From Chondrus crispus (lineage: Eukaryota; Rhodophyta; Florideophyceae; Gigartinales; Gigartinaceae), in assembly GCF_000350225.1 (NCBI RefSeq), contig NW_005178804.1:238053-302052 (forward strand): a DNA stretch of 64,000 nucleotides, read 5' to 3'. The position numbers and the translations under genes were made by a program. Under the pieces are notes generated by a model. It saw nothing but the letters and a program-made list of their open reading frames with translations. It was not told the DNA's origin and did not search any database. Position 1 is the first letter of the stretch; each line of letters begins with the position of its first letter. Shown piece by piece: positions 43,704-52,470 of the stretch.

Positions 43704-45971
43704 ATGGCCGACTCGACCTCTCTTCCTCCTCCGCCTCCGCCTCCGCTCGAGGGCGGCGGCAAACCCGTGTCGGCCGGCGCGTCCGTCGTCGCGATTCCTT
43801 TGCCGAGCGGGGTCGGGTCATCGAGCGCGTCCAATGGATCGCGAGAGGACGACATCGCTCTGACTCGTACGGCCCCGCTGGCTCCGCCGGCTTTCCAGAA
43901 GTCCCGTTCCCGCTCCACGACCGTCTCCGTGGAGCTGGTGGCACCTCCCGTGGGGCCACCCAAACCGGTTATCGCGTTTCGTCCGGCTGCCCCTTCGGCC
44001 CCGGCGGCCGACGTCCTTCCCGTTGCGCATTCGGACGTCGCGCGCGACCACGCCGCTCCTGACGGCGTGTCCTTCGGCCGTCGTCCTCCTGTACCTCCTC
44101 CCTCCTCTACCAGTCGGGAGGGGGAGGTGGCCTCTGCCACGCGGTGGTTCGAGGTTCCGTCTCCCGATGCCCCATTGCTCTCTGTCGACGAGCTGCAGTA
44201 CCCCTGGTCGGGCAGGGGCCGTTCGGGGGTCACCGTAGCGGAGGTGATCTCGCGTTCGTGGTTGCGCCCCGACCTCGCCCGCGTATTCAAGATATACGAG
44301 GCGGGCGGGTCGGAGGAGGCGTCGTCGGCCCTTTGTCGTTTGATGGCCGAGAGCGCTGGCGTTGGTTATGAACTCCCGGACGAGTTGCCGGGGGACCGTA
44401 CTTTCGCCTACAGCGTGGCGGAAGTAATCTATGTTGACCGCTTGGGTGCACTTCTGACGGAGTCGGCGCAGGTAGACCCCCGACGCTTCGTACTGTCGGG
44501 GGTGGCGGGGCTGTACGTATCGCCCCGCCCCTACGCCTTCACCAAGCCTCTCGTCGCTCTCCAGAAATCATCCTGTTCTCTGATGCGGTTATACGGTGTG
44601 GGTTTCGGTCACCACGATTGGTCGACCTACAGGGGAAAGAACGAATCGGATGGTCGCGTCGTTCCTTCGGTCGCCCTTGCGTCCGGCTTCGCCGTCGGAG
44701 ACTTGGCGGCCCTCCCCGTGAGCGTGCGGGAAAGCTTTCCTTCCCTGGGGGTACATCCCCTGTTACCCTCCATCCTAAAACATCTCGGCATCGCATGCCT
44801 TGATCGTCAACACCCAGCCCACCCGCGGCTCGTGTTTAATTATGAGCGCGAGTGGGCGTGGTCCGTATGCTGCGCCTTCATGTCGGAGGTGTGCATGAAC
44901 AGGCGGGCATTCGTTCAGCCCGGCCCCACGGTCGCGTTCGTGAGGCGCGTGGCGTCGGGCCTTCCCGACGTCGCCCTGAACCCATCCGAACACGGGTCTG
45001 CTCACGTCCCTTGGACGTTTGGCCATGCCATTGGTCTCATGGACCGTGCCAGCGACGTCACCCCTCGCAACCACCGTTCGTGGATGGACTATACGACCGG
45101 AGCTCGCAGCTCCTATCTCACGTACGATCTCACGGCGGACGCCTTCATAGCGCGTTCTCCCGTCGTGCCGTCGGTCTCCGGTCATGTGCAGCCGAGGGGA
45201 GGGGTCGGGTCTGAGCATCGGCGCGGCCGTCGTAAACGCTACAGTGACCTCGACGCCGAGGCCATGGACTCCGTTGGTATCGCGATGAACCCCTTTCGGC
45301 CGACGTCGGTCGCCGGCCGTAATCCTGTTTGGGACCCTGTCTCCGCAGCGACTGTCCTTCCCATCCCACCGCTCGATGCGGTGGGACAGGAAACCCCCCG
45401 AGGGCGTCGCGTACGCAGGCTGGTGCTCCCCCATGGAGAGCTGGCGGCGTCCGCCAAGGTAGTGCGGGCGTTAGGCGCGGCCAGCCGGCGCAGTTGGACC
45501 ATAGGCGGGTTGGTCGATACCCTGGCTGACTGGTTCCTCACTCAGAGCGATGAAGCGCGCGATCTACGTGACGACCTAGCGAGGCGCTCCGCGGAACTGC
45601 AGCGAGTCAGCCGTGAGCTAGGGTCCATGCGCGAGGCATCCGAGCGCCAAGCCGCGGCCTACGAACGGGCAGTGTTCGATCGCGAACGTTATCGACGCGA
45701 GCGCGACCGACTGCGGTCGTGGCAGTCGGTACCGCCGCCTGCGGGCGACGTTCCCCAAACCCCGGCTCCTGCAACCATCCGCGACCCGTATGCGGGGTAC
45801 GAGCCCGACCCTCGCCCGTCTCGGGACGGGGCGAGCGGTGAGGATACCACACGGGTCGCTATGCCTACCCTGGCGGACATGGCAACCGGCTTACCACGGC
45901 ACCCGGGGTACTATCCTCAAGCCAGTTACGATTCGGGGGCTCGCTTGCCCCCGAATGACCCGAGCCTCTGA
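43704..45971 (+). CDS. Opposite-strand accessory protein of element III, about 755 residues, unknown function
   Basis: Intact ORF on the strand opposite gag-pol. The frame is open from a GTG at 43611, but the first ATG is 43704. Residues 1-150 are Pro/Ala/Ser-rich. A folded-looking core follows (about 150-510) with SWLRPDLARVFKIYEAG, the block ALQKSSCSLMRLYGVGF (about 280-300), SLGVHPLLPSILKHLG, and NHRSWMDYTTGARSSYLTYD (about 460-480). A basic RRGRRKRY (about 508) could be a nuclear signal. Residues 607-673 form a charged coiled-coil-like helix (RRSAELQRVSRELGSMREA), and the tail is Pro/Gly-rich. I recognise no known domain; it is not RT, envelope or a zinc finger. The diverged copy in element IV keeps the same protein blocks. 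Antisense ORFs between pol and the 3' LTR are known in some plant LTR elements; kinship with those is untested. Confidence 0.82.
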   Translation: MADSTSLPPPPPPPLEGGGKPVSAGASVVAIPLPSGVGSSSASNGSREDDIALTRTAPLAPPAFQKSRSRSTTVSVELVAPPVGPPKPVIAFRPAAPSAPAADVLPVAHSDVARDHAAPDGVSFGRRPPVPPPSSTSREGEVASATRWFEVPSPDAPLLSVDELQYPWSGRGRSGVTVAEVISRSWLRPDLARVFKIYEAGGSEEASSALCRLMAESAGVGYELPDELPGDRTFAYSVAEVIYVDRLGALLTESAQVDPRRFVLSGVAGLYVSPRPYAFTKPLVALQKSSCSLMRLYGVGFGHHDWSTYRGKNESDGRVVPSVALASGFAVGDLAALPVSVRESFPSLGVHPLLPSILKHLGIACLDRQHPAHPRLVFNYEREWAWSVCCAFMSEVCMNRRAFVQPGPTVAFVRRVASGLPDVALNPSEHGSAHVPWTFGHAIGLMDRASDVTPRNHRSWMDYTTGARSSYLTYDLTADAFIARSPVVPSVSGHVQPRGGVGSEHRRGRRKRYSDLDAEAMDSVGIAMNPFRPTSVAGRNPVWDPVSAATVLPIPPLDAVGQETPRGRRVRRLVLPHGELAASAKVVRALGAASRRSWTIGGLVDTLADWFLTQSDEARDLRDDLARRSAELQRVSRELGSMREASERQAAAYERAVFDRERYRRERDRLRSWQSVPPPAGDVPQTPAPATIRDPYAGYEPDPRPSRDGASGEDTTRVAMPTLADMATGLPRHPGYYPQASYDSGARLPPNDPSL

Positions 45972-46288
45972 CCTTGTCAGCGCGTAGGTCAACCGCGCGG
46001 GGCTTCCTCCTCCCCTTGTCGGCGAGCAGAGGGGGCCCTGGCGCCTTTCCACAATAAAAAACATCTTCCTGCCGAGTCGTTTTCGTAGTACCACATCCTT
46101 CCGTTTTGGTCCCCACCCGCAGCCCGGCGCCAGTTCTCCTTACCGACCAACGGCAAACGAACGACGGTTCGCTGCGCGTAGCTATCGCCCTTCTACTCGA
46201 CGCCCTCCCCTTTGCCTTCGGTTGGCGGGGGCTGTGGTGAGGAGGTTATACAGCGGAGGCGGGCGCGCGGCCTTGTCTTTCTTTGCGT
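45972..46288. other. Spacer after the opposite-strand ORF
   Basis: About 315 bp. It contains an AATAAA hexamer at about 46052-46057 (ccacaataaaaaac) on the plus strand, some 80 bp after the ORF stop, a reasonable poly(A) signal for the plus-strand transcript. Nothing else is supported. Confidence 0.45.
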
Positions 46289-47425
46289 CCCTCGCCATTA
46301 CGGGCGAGGGCGGGGGCGAGCAGCCGTTCGCTTTTCTTTTGGACGCCCCTCGCCATTCGGGGCAAGGGAGCGGACGGTTCTCTTATCTTTTGCGCGCCCC
46401 TCGCCATCGAGGCGAGGGCACGCACGCGCAGCGTTTGTCTTTCCTTATGCGCGCCCCTCGCCTTCGGTGGCAAGGGCGCGAACGCGCAACGCGCCTCTCC
46501 TTCTTCGCGTCCCTCGCCATCTGGGGCAAGGGGGGAGGAAGCGCGGTCCTGCGGGAACGGTTGCAAGCAGTGCGACGGCAGCGGTGTCGTCGTCTGCCGC
46601 CGGCCCATGCGCGCGTTTGTGTTCTCGTCGGCGTGCCCTCGCCGTCGGCAGCGAGGACGTGGACGCGCAGCGTTCGTCTTCCTTTTCGTGCCCCTCACCA
46701 TCGGTGGCGACGGGCCGGGGTGAGGAGGTTGCTCTCGTTCGTCTCCATCCAGCGCTGCGCGGGCGTATGCCTGTCCAGCGCTGTCCGTGCGGATAGCCAC
46801 TTGACATTAATCAAATGCCAAAACATTTCCAAATCTTCCCGCCAAAATAATTTTTGCTCGGACGACCAGACTGTTGGGAGTGCCCATGGCGCGTGCTAGC
46901 GTCTGGGCCTCGCAAGCTCGGCCCGCGGCGCTCCCCGAGGTCTTTTTCCGGCGCTCCTCGCGCTCCGGCTTCTTGTCCGCGCGCGCTCCTCGCCATCGGG
47001 GCGAGGGCCAGAAGTGTGGACGTACTTATTCTTCTTCGCGCGTGCCCCCCGCCATCGGGGCGAGGGGGCGGACGCGTGGACGTACTTTTTCTTCTTTGCT
47101 CGGCTCCCCCCTCCATCGGTTGCGGGGGCGCAAGCGCACGGCGAACGTCTTCTTGTCTGTGCCCCTCGCCATCGGGGCGAAGGGGCGGACACTCGACGAA
47201 CGTTCCTTTCTTTTTTGCGCGCCCCTCGCCATCGGTGGCGAGGGCGTGACGCGAACCGCACCCGCCTTCTTGTCGGCGCGCCCCTCCGCTGTCCGGTGGC
47301 GGGGGCGCAGCGTGCGGACTTCGTCTTATCCTTCGGGCGCCCCTCGCCAATCGAGGCGGGGTCGCGGCGCGCAGCGCTCGTTCTCCTTCAATCCTCTCGC
47401 GTCCCTCGCCATTCGGGGCGAGGGC
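46289..47425. repeat. Array of about 15 GC-rich hairpins inside element III
   Basis: A 22-23-bp inverted repeat of the form ccctcgccatcggggcgaggg recurs at about 46289, 46346, 46397, 46454, 46511, 46635, 46690, then 46986, 47045, 47105, 47161, 47221, 47280, 47342 and 47402. Spacing is 51-64 bp in the first block and 56-62 bp in the second. A gap without hairpins (about 46745-46980) separates the blocks. Stems vary with compensating changes in places (cctcgccatcgaggcgagg). Spacers often contain cttttctttt-like pyrimidine runs. Frames through it are open on several strands but give only Arg/Ala/Pro-rich strings. Confidence 0.85.
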
Positions 47426-47771
47426 GCAGCCTTCGCTGCTGCCCAAAGTAGACGGTGGTGGTTTTTATCCCGCTCGTCGGGGCGTGTCGGTCGTGCGACA
47501 CGCGCTCGGCGCCGTGCACGTGCGATCCGTGCCACTCCTCTGCCCAGGGCAATGTCCACCACTCAATATTTTTGTTTCGGGGTAGGGCGGCGGTGTCGAC
47601 GCCGCTATCCGGCGCCCAATCTCGGACGGTGCCGCCGGGAAGCTGCGTGTTCGGAGCGCTGCTTCGTTGGCGCCTTCGCCGAGTGTGTCCTTGGGTTTCG
47701 GAAGTCAAATACGGCTTGACTTCTGTGCGGTCCTCACGTCAACCGTAACGAAGCAGTTGAGGGCCCCCCTC

Positions 47772-50700
47772 TCAAGCGTGAACGTCCGCGTTCACGTCAG
47801 ACGTGGGGTTCCTGCTGGTGCGTCTCCGGAGGCGTTGGGCGTAACGAGACACCAACTCCTCCGGAACGTGAGTCCGGGCGGTCCATGTGGGCGTGTCGTA
47901 ATCCGCCCACTTGATGAGGAACTCGATTGTTCCGTCCTCCATGGCTCGATACCGGAGTAATCGTTCCACGGCATACTGCGTGCCCTCGGTGACCTTGTCT
48001 ACAAGGTCACTTGGGGTTGTCGTACTCGCCCGTGACGCGCCCGTCAGTGGTGGCGCGTACACGCAGCGGTCTTCGGATACGCGCTCGGTGACACCATCAC
48101 GATCGATCGTGATGGTTCGCCGGTCGTTGGCGAATACCCGGTATGACCCAACAGCGGGCGACGCGAGTTTGTTATACGTCTTTGCCCCATCGGTGGGGTT
48201 CAGGTAGACGTAATTACCTGGCTTGATACGTGCGTTGAGCTGTCTGACCCGCTTATCGAAGTCGCGCTTGTACCGAGCCTGCGTCCGGCGCAGGCTCCCA
48301 TACGCCTTCTGGATCGTGTCGTCCAACGTCTTGAGGAACTCAGCGCGCGCGTTGCCCCTATCGGACGGGGGCGCTTCACCGTCGGCTCTACGTAGAGAGA
48401 ACTCCGGCGGGGGTCGGCTGAGGACGAGCTCGAAGGGCGTGGTACTCGTCGTACGGTGTACGTGGGAGTTGTACGCGTACGTGAGCGGCCCCACGTACAC
48501 GTCCCAGTCGTCCTGATGTTCGCCGACGTAATTGCGTAACATCGAAGCGATGGTCCGGTTGTATCGCTCGACCTGCCCGTTCGTCTGGGGGTGGTACGCC
48601 GAAGTGTACAAGTTCGTCACCCCCAGGACACGGCACGTGCTGTGGAAGAACTTCGCGTTAAACTGCGGTCCGTTATCCGACAGTAGCGAGCGTGGGACGC
48701 CGTATTTAAATACCCACGCGTCGCAGAACGCGACGGCGACCGTGTACGCGGTTACGGTCCGCAGTGCCACAACTTGAGTCAGCTTGGTGAAACAGTCCGT
48801 AATTACGAGAAGGAACCGTTTCCCTGCTTTCGTCTTGGGTAGCGGTCCCAAGATGTCGATGGCGAGGCTCTCAAGCGGCCGTGTTGCCGGAAACAACTTC
48901 AAACGGTTGAGGTGTTTCCGCAACTTAACACGGTTCATCGCGCATGTTCGGCACCCTCGCACCGTAGCTGCCACATCTGCAGCGAGATGGGGCCAGTAGT
49001 ACTCGCGACGGAGCGCGAAGTACATACGGTTCTGGCCCGGGTGCCCCGAGATGGTTGGTGTGTGGCAGAGCTGGAGAAGCCGCGCCCGTAGCGTCCGTGG
49101 CACCACGACCTGCACGATGTCAGGGTCGAAGAGGTGTCTCCGTTTGAGCACCCCGTGGTGGTCCTCGAAGAACGCGGAGTCCCGGGACTCTGACTGTCGC
49201 GCCAGTACGGTCTGGCAGAAGTCATCCACGCGTTGCTCTTCGGCTATCTCCTCTAACGTAAGAGGGGCCGGAAGGTCGTCCTGCGGAGGGACGACCGTGG
49301 AGGCGGGGGCGCCAACTTCGGGTTGTTCGGCGCGCTCGATGTCGACAGCGTCAAACTCGTCGTTCTCCTCCCAGAAAGAGGTGGGTCCTTCAAGAGCGGG
49401 GGCCTCGTCGTCGCCCCTCGGCTCGTCGCGCGTACGGACGCGCGAACCTCTTCGCGATCCGGCTTGGTTCCTTGTTGTCACGAAGACATGGACGGCCTTG
49501 TGATCGCAGCTCGCGGTACAGACGTGGTCCGCGAGCTCGTCCGACATGTCACGGACGGTCGTACCCGCATCGAAGGTGGGAATGTCGTCATCCACCTCGA
49601 CGACTGGGCGAGGGTCGTCGGTGACCCTTGGCGACACGAGGCGTGACAGGGCATCAGGCACCTGGTGCACGCGCCCGGGGCGGTACTGGATGGTGAAGTC
49701 GTATTCCGCCAACCGCAGTCGCCACCGGGTAAGCCTTCCGGAACTCTCCGTGAGGGACATAAGCCATCGGAGGGCATCATGGTCCGTCCGGACGATGAAC
49801 TTGGTACCTTCGATGTACGGCCGTAGTGTGCGGACGGCCCACACTGCGGCAAAGCATTCGCGCTCCGTAGCGCTGTAGTTGCGCTCACTATCGGACAGTG
49901 AGTACGACCAATACCCCACGGGGCGCCAGTCGTTGGCGCCTTCGTGTTCCTGGAGCAACGTACAGCCCAGTTGATAGGCACTAGCATCCGTGTCGATCAT
50001 GTACGGCCGACCGTACCGCGGCAATGCTAGGATCGGCGGGGAAATCATCCGATCCTTCAACGCTTCGAACGCTTGAAGTTGCAACTTGGTCGGGTCGTCG
50101 AAGTTGGGGTCCGCGTCCTTGCGCGTCATGTCCGTTAATGGGCGCGCAATCTTCGCGAACCCCTTCACGAAGCGGCGGTAGACGTTGCACGCTCCGAGAT
50201 ACGAGCGCACCTGCGTCAATGTCGTCGGAAACGTGAACGTCTTGAAGGCGTCCGCTGCTGCTTCGGCGACGCTCAGCTTACCTGGGGAACTGACGTGCCC
50301 CAGGTAGTGCACCTTCGGTGGGAAGAAGCTACACTTCTTGAGCTTGAGGGAGATTCCGGCGCTCCTCAGCAAGCTCAAGACAGTGTCGAGATGCTTCGCG
50401 TGTTCTCCGTGCGTACGGGAGAACACGATGACATCATCCAGGTAGACGAGGCATATCTGCCATCGGACGCCAGATAGGATGATGTCGAGGGCACGTTGGA
50501 AGGTGGCCGGTGCCCATTTTAGCCCGAACGGCATACGCAAATGGCGAAACGTTCCCATATGCGTAGTGAACGTGGTCTTGTCCCGGTCTTCCGGAGCGAC
50601 GGGGATCTGCCATTAACCGGAATTGCAGTCCAACGTCGTGAAGACGGCTGCATCTCCGAGCGAATCGATGCAGTCGTCCATCCGGGGCAGCGGATACGAA

Positions 50701-52324
50701 TCCGCTGCCGTCTTCGCGTTGAGACACCGGTAGTCTACGCAGAACCGAAGAGAGCCGTCTTTCTTCGATACGAGCACCACGGGGGACGCCCACTCGGTGC
50801 TTGCGGGTTCGATTACCCTGCGTTCAACATTTTGTTGACTTCCTTGGCGACCATCTCACGCATAGCCGGCCCCTTTCGGTAGGGCATTGAACGTATCGGC
50901 TTCGTACCCGGTTCGAGGGGAATGCGGTGTTCGGTCGCTCGGATCGTTCCGAGCGCCCTGCTCCACAGACTCGAGTGCTTACGGAGCATCTCGAGCACGT
51001 GGCCCCGGAACTTGTGATCATCGATGTATGACAAGTCGATTTCTTTTTTCCAATCCTCTGGTGGATTTTCGGGATCCTTTTTAGAGGCGGGTGCAGTGCC
51101 CCCTTCCGGCGGCGGGCACTTCGCCGGTCGGCCGTCCGTACCGGCTCCTCTCTTCTGAACGGTTGCCCCCTGGGCGGATCCTGGTCGACGAGCTCCTGCC
51201 GTTCCGACTTGATCGGTCAAGTCGGTGAGGTGTAGCGCGTGCGCGATCCCCTCGGCGATGCGACGTCCGGGCGTCAAGATCGCGAGGGGGTTGCGCTTCG
51301 CGTATCACACGACGGTGTGCTTCGGAAGCCGCCTTTCCTGTCGCGAAAAGTTCGCAACGATGACGTGGAAGGTCTGATTCGGCAGGACCTCGACGACGCC
51401 GTTCGTCAGCCTCACGCCATGTCGGTGTTGGAGTGACGGCTTCGGCTCTATAAACACGAGGCCCCTCCCCGTCGTGGTAACGCGCAGACGGGCCTGCGAC
51501 CTCGCAGGGATGGTAACCCAGCGGGCGATTCGGATCGCCTGCGGGGCTTCGTCGTGTGCGTCAGCCCGGCTTGTCTGACGTCCGTGCCGCCTGGTTGGGG
51601 GAGTCGGCTCCCTTTTCCCGTCGACGATGGCAACGGAGCCACCTTGGTGGAGCTCCAACCGTTGAGCTTCGATGTCGATACTTCGTACGTGTGTATCGAT
51701 GAAGGCCGTACCCAGGAGGACCGGCACGGCGAGCTGGTCCGCCACGACGAACGGAATTCGGAACGTCGTGTTCCTCAACCGCACGGCCAGGCGTACGACG
51801 GCCGAGAGCTTAAGTGGGTTGCTATTCGCGCCTGCCAGTCGGGGCAGTGGCGCGTCGCGGATGACGTACCGCGACCAATCGGGAGGAAGGTCCGCCTTCC
51901 TCACCAGATTGTACCCCGAGCACGTATCAACGGCGATCGTGCGGGACTTGAAGGCATTTCCCTCCGTGGCTATCGAGCCGAGGACGTTGTAAATCTTCGA
52001 CTTCATAAGGCAAATGACGCCGTCGACCACCTTCGGCGTGCCCGGCTCGGCGAGATCGTTCCGCCTGGGCCGCCGGCGTCGGTTCCGACTTCTCTTCCGC
52101 GTCCTTCGGCCTTGGTCGCGGGGCGCCCTTCGGTCGGCCGCGTCCCCGCGACAAGTCGCGTTCGTACGCGGCTTGAATTCTTCTGGCGGCCTCGGGTCCT
52201 CCTGGGTCGGGCCGCCGGCGCGTTCGATGCGCTTCTTGTTAGGCACTTGGCTCACGGTTGCCACAGTGCCTTCCTCCATGTGCGCCGGGCTCACAGTTGC
52301 CTTAGCGTCTTCGTCCCTTCGCAC
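47772..52324 (-). pseudogene. pol of element III: protease, RT, RNase H, integrase, chromodomain; nearly intact
   Basis: One minus-strand polyprotein with three lesions. Protease in 51305-52324, with VDTCSGYNLV where DTG/DSG is usual. A TGA at 51305-51307 stands where the element IV fragment has a Gly codon. RT begins in 50813-51277, a one-base shift occurs near 50820, and a TAA at 50613-50615 replaces the Tyr of the SGYWQ motif. From there 928 codons are open from the ATG at 50558: YLDDVIVFS (RT active site), DTDASAYQLG and RTDHDALRWLM (RNase H), integrase zinc half ending CRTCAMNRVK, catalytic AIDILG, SDNGPQF and NGQVERYNRT (D, D, E all present), and a C-terminal chromodomain (VERLLRYRAMEDGTIEFLI). 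Loss of activity looks very recent. Confidence 0.93.
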
Positions 52325-52470
52325 CGAGCTTACGGGTGTCTCGGTGCGCTTGTGCGGGGTTGACGGGAATAATATCGGTAAACATTCCCCTCCCCCGCCG
52401 GGGACAAATAGGGGCGGGTCTAGGTTGGTGTGACAAGACGGTTCACGCGACCGCGCGAACGTAACCGTCT

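Noticed and set aside
46289-47425. CRISPR-like array
   Set aside because: Each unit is a hairpin, spacers are not unique, there are no cas genes, and the setting is a eukaryotic retrotransposon.
46212-47748. Several open frames of 100-225 codons on both strands in the hairpin region
   Set aside because: They arise from GC-rich repeats with few stops and give only Arg/Ala/Pro/Ser strings.
49051-49646. Plus-strand frames opposite pol in element III
   Set aside because: Shadows of the minus-strand pol, which has all expected catalytic motifs.
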